From Desulfomonilaceae bacterium (GTDB lineage Bacteria; Desulfobacterota; Desulfomonilia; Desulfomonilales; Desulfomonilaceae), in the NCBI GenBank assembly GCA_031082285.1, contig JAVHLK010000007.1:1-64000 (forward strand): a stretch of 64,000 nt of DNA, read 5' to 3'. The notes under the pieces are model-generated. The model was not told the DNA's origin. It was given only the letters and a program-made list of their open reading frames with translations, and made no database searches. This document shows positions 27,661-35,586 of the stretch, piece after piece; within the stretch, counting starts at the first letter, position 1; each line of letters begins with the position of its first letter. Both the position numbers and the translations under genes were made by a program.

Positions 27661-28560
27661 ATGACCGAACCGACGACCCGGACACAAGCATACGAGCGCA
27701 TCGACGGATGCATTGGTGGGATGATGGAGCAAATTCCTCAACTGTCGAATATTTTCGACGCGTTCCGAGGAGTGCTGGCGGAAGGGGCGGCGGTGAAGGC
27801 CGCGCTCGCGGCGGTGGACTTCACGAACCTCGAAATTAACCCCGAACGCTATGCACAAGGGGTACCCTTGCTGACGAAGGACCGGTTCGCCGTGGAGGGG
27901 AAGTCGTTTCAGGACGCTGCGGGCCGACTTCTTCCTCTCATGGAAAAGAGCTTCCCCTCCATTCGGGATCAACTCAGGGTCGTCAACGAGATGATACACG
28001 AGTCGTCGATTCAATGCGAAGCATTGGCGATGGCCGTAATAAGCGGAAACGAAGAGGAAATTCGCAAGACGGTCGGCACTCGCGATGTGGATCCGGGGGC
28101 TCTTCGTTTCGCGGTCGGACTTATCATGAAGCCCTTCGCGGAAAATGCCGCCGAGTCTCTTCCCCCGCTCCCCGAAGGCATGGAATGGCACCAGGGGTAC
28201 TGTCCGGTGTGCGGATCATGGCCCGAGCTGAGTGTGCTCGAGGGTAAGGAAGGACGACGTTGGCTCCGGTGCTCGTTTTGCGGTCATGAATGGAGGTTCA
28301 TGAGGATTCAGTGTCCTTTCTGCGGGAACACCGATCAGGATAAACTTGAAGTGCTCTTTCAGGAAGGCCGCGATCATGAACGGGCCGAGCTGTGCCATGA
28401 ATGCCGCAAATACGTTGTGGCCGTCGACATGAGGGATCGCATCGAGGAAATCCCCCATGAGGTTGCTGCGTTGGGTATGGTCTACCTGGACATGCTGGTT
28501 CAGGAAAAAGGCTATTCCCCCGGCGCCAGGTGCCCATGGAACGTCATTGAACGGCAATGA
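27661..28560 (+). CDS. fdhE: Formate dehydrogenase accessory protein FdhE
   Basis: 299 aa. GGAGGAG lies before the ATG. The N-terminal half is helical; the C-terminal half has four Cys pairs typical of FdhE rubredoxin-like iron sites: YCPVCGSWPELS, RCSFCGHEW, QCPFCGN and CHECRKYV. FdhE is needed to produce active respiratory formate dehydrogenases and acts in the cytoplasm before Tat export. Its place after fdhAB fits, though the terminator suggests separate transcription. Confidence 0.93.
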   Translation: MTEPTTRTQAYERIDGCIGGMMEQIPQLSNIFDAFRGVLAEGAAVKAALAAVDFTNLEINPERYAQGVPLLTKDRFAVEGKSFQDAAGRLLPLMEKSFPSIRDQLRVVNEMIHESSIQCEALAMAVISGNEEEIRKTVGTRDVDPGALRFAVGLIMKPFAENAAESLPPLPEGMEWHQGYCPVCGSWPELSVLEGKEGRRWLRCSFCGHEWRFMRIQCPFCGNTDQDKLEVLFQEGRDHERAELCHECRKYVVAVDMRDRIEEIPHEVAALGMVYLDMLVQEKGYSPGARCPWNVIERQ

Positions 28561-28598
28561 CGGGTTGACGAACGCAATGAATTCTTTGGTTCGCCGAG

Positions 28599-29444
28599 TC
28601 AATGCCAGTACCGCTCTCGTATGTCCATAATACGTTTCACGGTGGCGATATCCGCTTCAAAAAGGTTCTCAGCCGGTCTGGGCAACGGCAACCGATGGCT
28701 CTCCGCGAAGGGCGTATTGAGAAGTTTCTGATTGTAGGCCATGACCATCAATGTCTCGAGATTGACCGCGTCGAGAATATTGTAGGCCAGGAGCGTCTCC
28801 AAGGCTCTGATGTTGTGATTATGTTGGAAATCTTGCCAGAGAAGCACGGCGAAGAATCCGTCAACACCGTCGAGTTCTTCTCTGTCGATTCCCAATTTTT
28901 TCTCGCATCCTTTCAGACCCCCACCATAGCCCAGGCTCTTCAGAACGAATCTCAAGTCTATATGGGCCTGGGGCATCCGTATTCCAAAATACCTCTCAAT
29001 GAAGGGAACATCGAAACACCGTCCGTTGAAGGTGACGATGACCCGATATCTTTGAATATCACGTCTGAAACTCTCCAGATTATGGCCCTTGACATAGTAT
29101 AGTATTGTTTCTCCGTCAAACGTGGCAATAGTGGTGATCGTGTTTTCCGATCCCGCCATACCCGTGGTTTCGATGTCCAGATAGACCGTGGAATCTCGAA
29201 ACTCCGGAAACATTCTCCACATCTCATTTGCCGGCAACCTGTCGGCAAAGTAATCGGAATCGCCGTGTTCCAGTCGCGTGATCGACTCGTACACCCGAGG
29301 CTTCAGGAGGTGATGGTTCTTCTTCGGCCATTCACCGGCAGGATGTCTCGTCACATCATTCCAGGATCGAATGCCGCATTTCCACAGGTTCGCTTCCGAC
29401 TTGGGACCTATCCCGGGAATGTGACAAAAGGTATTTCGCAGCAC
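28599..29444 (-). CDS. YprB-like RNase H-fold exonuclease domain protein
   Basis: 281 aa from GTG 29444 (GGAGAGGAG upstream). The N-terminus carries a helix-hairpin-helix-like segment (CHIPGIGPKSEANLWKCGI) for nucleic-acid contact. The rest is a DEDD exonuclease fold: VYLDIETTG (first acidic pair, near residue 95), VTFNGRCFDVPFIERYF, and NILDAVNLETL (last Asp). It is similar to the ribonuclease H-like YprB domain. The substrate is unknown. It converges with fdhE, with 38 bp between the stops. Confidence 0.85.
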   Translation of the reverse strand: MLRNTFCHIPGIGPKSEANLWKCGIRSWNDVTRHPAGEWPKKNHHLLKPRVYESITRLEHGDSDYFADRLPANEMWRMFPEFRDSTVYLDIETTGMAGSENTITTIATFDGETILYYVKGHNLESFRRDIQRYRVIVTFNGRCFDVPFIERYFGIRMPQAHIDLRFVLKSLGYGGGLKGCEKKLGIDREELDGVDGFFAVLLWQDFQHNHNIRALETLLAYNILDAVNLETLMVMAYNQKLLNTPFAESHRLPLPRPAENLFEADIATVKRIMDIRERYWH

Positions 29445-29498
29445 AATAACTCCTCTCCTGCTTCAGTTGCCGCATTGGTCGCACATTTCTTCCGCGTC

Positions 29499-29586
29499 GA
29501 GATTGCTTTCCCGCGTTCTGCGCGGGACTACGCTCCTCGCAAAGACATGGTAAAGGTTGTCATTGCGAGGAAAGCGAAGCAATCTC
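29499..29586. repeat. Inverted-repeat element with GAGATTGC / GCAATCTC ends
   Basis: GAGATTGCTTTC at 29499-29510 is mirrored by the GAAGCAATCTC end at 29576-29586, with CTCGCAA and TTGCGAGG further in. Elements with this core are common as dispersed repeats in deltaproteobacterial genomes (established observation). It lies between the nuclease and CYTH genes and may form a long hairpin. Confidence 0.6.
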
Positions 29587-29626
29587 AGCTCGCCGGAAGG
29601 GGCGACCGTACTTATGAAATGGCATA

Positions 29627-30427
29627 CTAAGGACGCCGCACAGGAACCGCTCGAAAATAGCGCTCGACGCGGTCATACGCATCCGGTTGGAGAGAACCGT
29701 CCTCGTTGATGAGTCCGCTGAGCGCATTATTTCGAATGAGCGCATCGATTGCCATTCCTGTGGCCAGCTTGCCGAATTTCCACTCACGAAGCATGGAACC
29801 AAATTTCTTCCGCAGTGCGTCTGCAATCGACGCGACTGCCGACCCGTGCTCTTGCAGCTTGGATTCGATTTCCACCTCATAATGGAGGATTGCACGTCCC
29901 GGAAGATCGTACCTTACTCGATCCACCGCGATCTCCGCTGCGACGACCGACGGGTCGCCCGATAGAACGTTCTTGACTCGTCTTTCGGTCACGCGGTCTT
30001 GGATCACGACCATTCCAAGCCCCGTCATGATCTCTGCCGGGTCCGCCCCTGAGATGTCCCGATCGTCAAAGTTCCGGAGGGGGATGTGAAGCATGTTCAT
30101 GACCCGCTCCAGCGACTCCCACGACCAGGCCAACTCCAATTCGGAACGCTCCATTGCACCGTCCGGGGTCTCTCGGCAAGGACCCTTGAGTGTGATCCAC
30201 CAAGTCGAATCCACCCGTCTCAGCCTCAACACCCAACCTCGACGTCCCAGCTCCGATGCTCGCACATCGAGATACCTGTCCTCCAGGACTCGGAGTCCCA
30301 CGCCGATCACTCGGAAGTTCGCAATGTCTTGGAGACCGTCGATCTCCCGCACCACCGAGCGCGGATTGTGGGAACAGATGAGCAGAGTCGTCTCAGCCTC
30401 CACGGGAATGTCCGATGGTTCCGTCAT
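29627..30427 (-). CDS. CYTH-domain protein (triphosphate tunnel metalloenzyme family)
   Basis: 266 aa from ATG 30427. Near the start, VEAETTLLI is a variant of the ExExK signature (last Lys changed). Then RYLDV, WVLRLRR, WWITLKGP, MERSELEL, VTERRV, AEIAVDRV and HYEVEIESK follow, the alternating charged strands that line the CYTH tunnel. Family members hydrolyse inorganic triphosphate or related substrates, or make cAMP (class IV). The altered first motif makes the catalytic role uncertain. It is on the same strand as ogt, 32 bp after it. Confidence 0.8.
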   Translation of the reverse strand: MTEPSDIPVEAETTLLICSHNPRSVVREIDGLQDIANFRVIGVGLRVLEDRYLDVRASELGRRGWVLRLRRVDSTWWITLKGPCRETPDGAMERSELELAWSWESLERVMNMLHIPLRNFDDRDISGADPAEIMTGLGMVVIQDRVTERRVKNVLSGDPSVVAAEIAVDRVRYDLPGRAILHYEVEIESKLQEHGSAVASIADALRKKFGSMLREWKFGKLATGMAIDALIRNNALSGLINEDGSLQPDAYDRVERYFRAVPVRRP

Positions 30428-30459
30428 ACGTGCCGGCCTTTCACCCGGTTGTCGCTACG

Positions 30460-30939
30460 TTACACGATAACTCCTTCCAGTTCGAGTAACTTCCTCTTAA
30501 TCCGGATTCCCGACCCGTATCCGCCGAGTCCTCCGTCGCTCCGAATCACCCTGTGGCAGGGGATCACAATGGGAATGGCGTTGCTCCTGTTCGCAGATCC
30601 AACGGCACGCGCGGCAAGGGGATTTCCCACTGCTTCCGCAACCTCGGCATATGACCGCGTCCGTCCATAGGGGATTCGAGAGAGTTCGTGCCACACGCGT
30701 CGTTGAAATGCGCTGCCCGATGCAGGATCCGGCGGGACGGAAAACAACCTCAGTTTCTTGAAAAAATAGAGGTCCAACTCGTGGACCAGTTGTTCTAAGA
30801 CATCATTCCGCACGGACGTTACAGGGGTCGTGGGACGTGGTATAAAGGATATGGATCGAACTCCTCTGTCGGAAACTCGGAGTTCCAGCGAGCCGACTAT
30901 CGGGGAGAAATAGTGATGTACGAAATCGGTTTGCTCCAT
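30460..30939 (-). CDS. ogt: Methylated-DNA-protein-cysteine methyltransferase
   Basis: 159 aa. AAGGAG lies before ATG 30939. The DNA-binding domain has FQRRVWHELSRIPYGRTRSYAEVA and the active site IPCHRVI with C128 as methyl acceptor, followed by GGLGGYGSGIRIKRKLLELEG. It directly repairs O6-alkylguanine by a suicide reaction. The length fits Ogt. It is divergent from the radical SAM gene. Confidence 0.95.
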   Translation of the reverse strand: MEQTDFVHHYFSPIVGSLELRVSDRGVRSISFIPRPTTPVTSVRNDVLEQLVHELDLYFFKKLRLFSVPPDPASGSAFQRRVWHELSRIPYGRTRSYAEVAEAVGNPLAARAVGSANRSNAIPIVIPCHRVIRSDGGLGGYGSGIRIKRKLLELEGVIV

Positions 30940-31013
30940 TTGCGTTCTCCTTGCATGAGATGGGAACTTCTACGAAAAGGCGATGCGAAGGGGCAAGCGC
31001 CGATCATCATGTG

Positions 31014-31991
31014 ATGACTGACCTGAAGAATCTTCACAATCCTTTCCGAACCACGGGCGTACGCACGTTCATCGGTGCGGGTGCGTACTTCGTGCATAGG
31101 GTACGAAAGCTGGGCTCGTTCTTAGTTCCGTTCCTAGCCTATCACATTTCCGGTCGTATTTCGCCGGTACTTGCCGGCTACAAGATCACTCATAAGTGCA
31201 ATCTCAGGTGCGAACATTGCCCCTACTGGCGCAGATCCGGACCGGAACAAGACTTCGAGGGCGTGATACTGACGCTCCGCCGGCTGAGCGATCTCGGTGT
31301 GAGAATCTTGATTCTCGAAGGAGGCGAACCTCTCCTCTGGCGGTCAGGCAATAGAGACCTGCGAGACGTTGTCAAGGCGGCCCGCAGGCTCTTTTCGAGC
31401 GTGTGCATTACAACAAACGGGACCTTGGGTTGGGCTAAGCTCGACGCGGATCGCGTCTGGGTCAGTCTGGACGGTCCGGGAGACATTCATGACGCGGTAC
31501 GGGGCGAACCAATCTTTGACAAGGTGATCAGGAACCTGGAACGTGAAGGTCGCGGTCGGGCGTTTGTCAGCACGACGATCAACACGAGAAACGTCGGAAG
31601 CATCCCGGATCTCATCGTGATGCTCAAGGGTCTTGCGGCCGGGATCACGATCCAGTTCCATTACCCGTATAACGGGCTTCCGGACGACCTGTTCGTCCCT
31701 CCCGGGAAGAGGGCATCTGTTTTGGACGAGCTTATCCGCCTGAAGAGTCGAGGCTATCCGGTGGCCAATTCCTTCAACAGTCTTAAGGAGTTAAAACAGA
31801 CTCCTTGGACTTGCGAAGACCGCCTGTTGGCAAACGTGGAACCCGACGGCACCATTCTTCACGGGTGCTACCTCAAGAATCGTGGACCTGCGGTGTGCTC
31901 TCTGTGCGGATTTTCGGCACACAATGAGATGTCGCTTGCGTTCAAGGGGCAATGGCAATCCATAGCCGTAGGCATGAAAACCTTCTTCTGA
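31014..31991 (+). CDS. Radical SAM protein
   Basis: 325 aa from ATG 31014 (start uncertain: ATG 30960 and TTG 30951 are in frame, none with a clear ribosome site). A hydrophobic stretch precedes the CNLRCEHC motif (CxxxCxxC) that binds the SAM-cleaving 4Fe-4S cluster. Further on are LILEGGEPLLW, ITTNGTL and WVSLDGPGDIHDAVRG, typical of the SPASM/MoaA-like group that includes peptide- and hopanoid-modifying enzymes. C-terminal cysteines (TWTCEDRL, LHGCYLKN, PAVCSLCG) may bind an extra cluster. The substrate is unknown. Confidence 0.88.
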   Translation: MTDLKNLHNPFRTTGVRTFIGAGAYFVHRVRKLGSFLVPFLAYHISGRISPVLAGYKITHKCNLRCEHCPYWRRSGPEQDFEGVILTLRRLSDLGVRILILEGGEPLLWRSGNRDLRDVVKAARRLFSSVCITTNGTLGWAKLDADRVWVSLDGPGDIHDAVRGEPIFDKVIRNLEREGRGRAFVSTTINTRNVGSIPDLIVMLKGLAAGITIQFHYPYNGLPDDLFVPPGKRASVLDELIRLKSRGYPVANSFNSLKELKQTPWTCEDRLLANVEPDGTILHGCYLKNRGPAVCSLCGFSAHNEMSLAFKGQWQSIAVGMKTFF

Positions 31992-32234
31992 GACGCGGCG
32001 GAGAATATTTCCGTCGCGCAGGGGCAACTCTCCGTACGCCCTCCCCTGGTATCCTATGGCGTCTCTCCGGTCGGTTACGTGAGCTGCATTCGACGAACAC
32101 CTATTGTGTCGGGCCATGGTTGGCCCTATAAGGAATTTGAATTGACCCAAGACCGATTCCCCGTAGCGGGACGGTCTTCCTTGGCCCCGTGGCGGCCGGA
32201 AGCATGGTCATCGTTCGAAAAAGGTCGGTTACCG

Positions 32235-32254
32235 TGCCGGAAACGTTTCCGGCA
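32235..32254. promoter_or_regulatory. Perfect 20-bp palindrome upstream of the transglutaminase-like gene
   Basis: TGCCGGAAACGTTTCCGGCA is a perfect palindrome that ends 26 bases before the ATG at 32281. A dimeric regulator site or RNA hairpin that affects the gene is plausible. No other copy was noticed in the window. Confidence 0.45.
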
Positions 32255-32280
32255 GCCTTCACAAAGCGACGGCATCCGGT

Positions 32281-33828
32281 ATGAATAAAGGTTTTCATTT
32301 CATTGTTCTCTTCTGTGCCTTGATCCTGACACAGAACTCATGCGTCTTTCGATCGGTGTCCCAAGACAAGCCGGAGCCGGTCACTTCCGTGGAGGGTTGC
32401 GGCACCATCGAGAAGCTGCCTTTCAAAGAAGCGTGGTACGGTACCTATTTTCAGGAAGACAAGGTGGGTTACAGCCACTTCAGGATAGAGCCTGCAGGGG
32501 AAAACTACTCGATCAACACCGATTCGGTGATGCGACTTGTCGCGCTCAAGAAGACCAACGAAATCTCGATGAAGGAACGGGTTACGGTTCGGCCGGACCT
32601 GACCATGGTGGGATTCGAATCCGCGGTCACGATGAACGGCAAGGACCTCAAGATGACCGGCACCGCCAAAGGCGAGGAATTTGTGGTTACCATCAACGTG
32701 GAAGGGGAGGAATTGACTCGCACATATCCGGTGGACGAAAGGCTCTTTCATTCCAGTGCAATCTCCTTGATGCCGGCGCTCAAGGGCATTGAAGAAGGGA
32801 AACGCTACGCATTCGAGGTCTTCAATGCCGAGAAACAGGGTTTGGAAAAGGTTGAACTCGAAATCCGGATGGTGAAGGGATCGCCGGGACCCAGTGGAGC
32901 CGTGTGGAGGGTAAAGAATCGGCTGGGAAGATCCCGGATCGATTCATGGCTGAACAGGAAAGGACTTACCGTCCTCGAGAAGGCGTTGGGCGGGTCTCTC
33001 ATTACCATGCTGGAGAACGAGGATACGGTTGCGGACTTCTTGAAAAAAAAAAGTGACGCGAAGGATCTGATTCTCGACTTCAGCCTCATACCCGTAACGC
33101 GCCGGATACCAAATCCTGAACGGGTTCGGTTTCTCAAAGTGAGAATCAGCGGCATCGAAGCGTCCCTCATACCACAGGATCGCCGCCAGACGGTAACCCT
33201 CGTCGAAGACGGGCAACCCGGAGCCGGCTTCACCGTATCCGTACGGTGTGAGGACCTGATGGAATTCGACACCAAGAAACGCCGTATCGTGAGGGAATCC
33301 TCTCATTCGTCATCACCGGTTGGAGCCGGGTCCGGGAGCGACCCGGTTCTGGAAAAGCATCTCGAGTCCACCCTGGCCATACAGTCGGATCATGAGGAAA
33401 TCGTCGATCAGGCACGGAAAATCGTCCGCCCCACTGATTCGCCCATGAAAAAAGTCTCTAAACTGGTCGCATGGATGGAGGAGAATATCGAGACCAAGAT
33501 GCAGGATTCTTTTACCGCTCTGTCGGTTTTGCGAAGCAGGGAAGGAGAATGCCAATCACACGCCGGACTCTACGCTGCGCTGGCGAGATCGCAAAGGATT
33601 CCCACCAGAGTGGTAACCGGCCTTGTCTACACCGAAAAGGTGGGTTTTCTGTACCATGCGTGGGCCGAGTCGTACATCGACGGATGGATCGCGGTGGACC
33701 CAACGCTGAACCAGGTTCCCGCGGACGCGACCCACATAAAGATCGCGGTGGACGAAACGGGTGACGAGGCACACACTCTTCTGGAGATGGTGGGTAAAGT
33801 AAAAATGGAAGTCATTGAGTTTAAGTGA
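32281..33828 (+). CDS. Transglutaminase-like lipoprotein
   Basis: 515 aa. The N-terminus (FHFIVLFCALILTQNSC) is a lipoprotein signal with a plausible lipobox Cys near residue 21. The first ~370 residues have no recognised domain. The C-terminal part is a transglutaminase-like (TGc) fold with C424 (REGECQSHAGLYAALAR), H459 (LYHAWAES) and D473 (AVDPTLNQ) in the triad order. Bacterial TGc proteins act as peptidases or amidases at the cell envelope; the substrate is unknown. A second TGc-like protein is at 40111-42519. Confidence 0.88.
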   Translation: MNKGFHFIVLFCALILTQNSCVFRSVSQDKPEPVTSVEGCGTIEKLPFKEAWYGTYFQEDKVGYSHFRIEPAGENYSINTDSVMRLVALKKTNEISMKERVTVRPDLTMVGFESAVTMNGKDLKMTGTAKGEEFVVTINVEGEELTRTYPVDERLFHSSAISLMPALKGIEEGKRYAFEVFNAEKQGLEKVELEIRMVKGSPGPSGAVWRVKNRLGRSRIDSWLNRKGLTVLEKALGGSLITMLENEDTVADFLKKKSDAKDLILDFSLIPVTRRIPNPERVRFLKVRISGIEASLIPQDRRQTVTLVEDGQPGAGFTVSVRCEDLMEFDTKKRRIVRESSHSSSPVGAGSGSDPVLEKHLESTLAIQSDHEEIVDQARKIVRPTDSPMKKVSKLVAWMEENIETKMQDSFTALSVLRSREGECQSHAGLYAALARSQRIPTRVVTGLVYTEKVGFLYHAWAESYIDGWIAVDPTLNQVPADATHIKIAVDETGDEAHTLLEMVGKVKMEVIEFK

Positions 33829-33869
33829 TCCGCCGAAAGGGGATTCGGTCGTAGTGCCCGATCCCCTGC

Positions 33870-33898
33870 TTGTAACAAGTGGAACTCCCGGATATAAT
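33870..33898 (+). promoter_or_regulatory. Sigma70-type promoter of the SelW-like gene
   Basis: TTGTAA (33870-33875), a 17-bp spacer and a perfect TATAAT (33893-33898), 52 bp before the ATG at 33950. Confidence 0.6.
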
Positions 33899-33949
33899 CA
33901 CTTTTCGAGGCTCGGGGCTCATTGGACCTTTCAAGGAGGAAATGAACCA

Positions 33950-34177
33950 ATGGATATCTGCAAGATCACGTACTGCGGGATGTGAAATTATAAACCAAAA
34001 GCAGCCGGTCTGGCTGATGAACTAAATGAGCGATTGGGGATTCACTCGGAACTGATCAGGTCGGGCGGAGGCGTCTTTGAAGTGGAATACGGCGGAAAGC
34101 TGGTGTTTTCCAAGAAAGAACAGGGTCGCTTTCCGGAACCGGGAGAAGTAGTCAAACTGATCGGAAAACTCGACTGA
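33950..34177 (+). CDS. SelW-like (Rdx family) selenoprotein with CxxU motif
   Basis: 75 aa with the in-frame TGA at 33983-33985 read as Sec12. It starts at ATG 33950 (AAGGAGG about ten bases upstream; an ATG at 33942 is out of frame). The product opens MDICKITYCGM-U-NYKPKAAGLADEL and goes on with GVFEVEYGGKLVFSKKEQGRFP, ending VVKLIGKLD. The beta-strand plus C-G-M-U redox motif, NYKPKA helix and the FP near the end are those of the Rdx/SelW family, thioredoxin-fold redox proteins. A standard-code reading sees only an 11-codon stub, so the gene is easily missed. A SECIS-like hairpin follows. Confidence 0.92.
33983..34016 (+). promoter_or_regulatory. UGA codon and bacterial SECIS hairpin in the SelW-like gene
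   Basis: CAGCC (34002-34006) pairs with GGCTG (34012-34016) around the loop GGTCT, 16 bases after the TGA. The apical GGTCTG matches the loop of the E. coli fdhF SECIS, and the spacing is also alike. Confidence 0.8.
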
Positions 34178-34236
34178 TCCTTGATCGAGGGAACCGAACG
34201 GTTCGTGTGATAGAGGGCTCCGGCGGTCGGAGCAGA

Positions 34237-35049
34237 ATGGGATTGACTATGGAGGACGAGGTTCCAAGGGCCCGGGCACCGATCATGGCGAGGCTGCTCC
34301 CGTCGCCGCTCTACACTATCAGAGGGGCACTGTTCATCTGGAATCACACGGTGCTGTGGAAGTATGCGGCCGCACCGCTGCTCGTCGGCACCGTCATTCT
34401 CGGAATTGCCTACATTCTGATATATTATTCCGTGACCGGTCTGGTCGGTTCGTATGCCGACGGAGCGTGGTACCTCAAGGTCCTTTACTACATCGTTTCG
34501 GTTATCGTGACGGTGCTGTTGCTGGTGATCGTGTTTTTTGTCTTCGCACGTGTCGCGTCAGCCATAGCCGCGCCCTTTAACGAGCTCATCTCCGAAAAAA
34601 CCGAGGAATTGGTTACGGGAACCTTCGATGAGACTCCGTTTTCATTCTTTGGGCTCATCAAGGATTCCGGACGATCCGTCGTTCATTCATTCAAAATATT
34701 GGGTATTTACGTGGCCCTTCTGGGAGGGGGACTTCCCATGATCCTTGTCCCGGGGGTGGGTGGTTTGCTCTATGCCGTCTTTGGAGCTTTGCTCTCGTCG
34801 TACATGTTCGCCTACGAGTACCTCGGATATCCCATGGACAGGAGGCGGCTTTCGTTCTCGGAAAAGAGACGTTTTTTGAGACGGCACTTCAGCAAGGCAA
34901 TGGGGTTTGGATTGGGAAATCTGGCCGTGGCTTCGATCCCCGGGATCAATCTGCTGTTTATACCGGCCGCAGTAGTCGGCGGAACTCTTCTGTTTCTCGA
35001 TGTCGGCTCGGCCGGCGCACGATCGGAACGATTACGAAAGGGTCTTTGA
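34237..35049 (+). CDS. EI24/CysZ-family membrane protein
   Basis: 270 aa from ATG 34237 (GGAG four bases upstream; ATG 34249 is an alternative). Hydrophobic segments at about residues 30-60, 85-115, 150-190 and 225-255 with SPLYTIRGALFIW, AAPFNELISEKTEEL and MFAYEYLGYPMDRRRLSF fit the EI24 (CysZ-like) family. CysZ imports sulfate; other members have unknown roles. No sulfate-assimilation gene is next to it. It overlaps closely with the next gene. Confidence 0.82.
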   Translation: MGLTMEDEVPRARAPIMARLLPSPLYTIRGALFIWNHTVLWKYAAAPLLVGTVILGIAYILIYYSVTGLVGSYADGAWYLKVLYYIVSVIVTVLLLVIVFFVFARVASAIAAPFNELISEKTEELVTGTFDETPFSFFGLIKDSGRSVVHSFKILGIYVALLGGGLPMILVPGVGGLLYAVFGALLSSYMFAYEYLGYPMDRRRLSFSEKRRFLRRHFSKAMGFGLGNLAVASIPGINLLFIPAAVVGGTLLFLDVGSAGARSERLRKGL

Positions 35050-35054
35050 CGAAT

Positions 35055-35546
35055 ATGGTGATACGGTGCTCGCATTGCAAGAGTATGATGAGGCTGGACG
35101 AAGCGGGGATTCCCGCGGGCGGCGGGGTCAAGGTACGCTGTCCCAAATGCAGGGAGTTGGACTACGTGGAGGATCCTTCCTTGTCCAAGAACCGCGCAAA
35201 GACGTCGCCCACGGCAAGCAAGGTCGGCCTTCAAACCTCCAAGAACCGAGAGCCTTCGTCCCGCCCGGCTCCCGGCACGGATGCTTCCCGGGAATCCGAA
35301 CCGTCGATTCCGGAAGACGCGTTTCAGGGGTTTCGTTTTCCCGCGGAACGGGAACAGAATTCATTCTCGGCAAGCCCAAGGAGCACGTGGGCGAGGGTCG
35401 TCATTTGGGTTGGCGTGTCATTGGCCGTGGTGGCCTTCTTCGCGCTTCTAGTGAACGTGATCCTTTCAGGACCGGCCGGAACCCGACCCTTTGTAGGAGG
35501 CGGGAATCAGTCCGGATCAGTCGACCGTCCGAACCCGGAACATTAG
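35055..35546 (+). CDS. Zinc-ribbon membrane protein (MJ0042-type motif)
   Basis: 163 aa from ATG 35055; a TTG at 35046 overlaps the previous stop and is possible. The N-terminus has two CxxC pairs (IRCSHCKSM ... VRCPKCREL) of a zinc-finger/MJ0042 motif, followed by a polar, Ser/Pro/Arg-rich linker, one membrane helix (VVIWVGVSLAVVAFFALLVN) and a short tail. It is a likely inner-membrane protein with a cytoplasmic zinc ribbon. Function is unknown. Confidence 0.8.
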   Translation: MVIRCSHCKSMMRLDEAGIPAGGGVKVRCPKCRELDYVEDPSLSKNRAKTSPTASKVGLQTSKNREPSSRPAPGTDASRESEPSIPEDAFQGFRFPAEREQNSFSASPRSTWARVVIWVGVSLAVVAFFALLVNVILSGPAGTRPFVGGGNQSGSVDRPNPEH

Positions 35547-35586
35547 CCGGCGTTCGGGGGACCTTCTTTTTATGAGGATGTGAACC

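Noticed and set aside
33829-33869. Terminator after the transglutaminase-like gene (GGGGAT / ATCCCC)
   Set aside because: The stem is interrupted and there is no T run, so the call is not supported.
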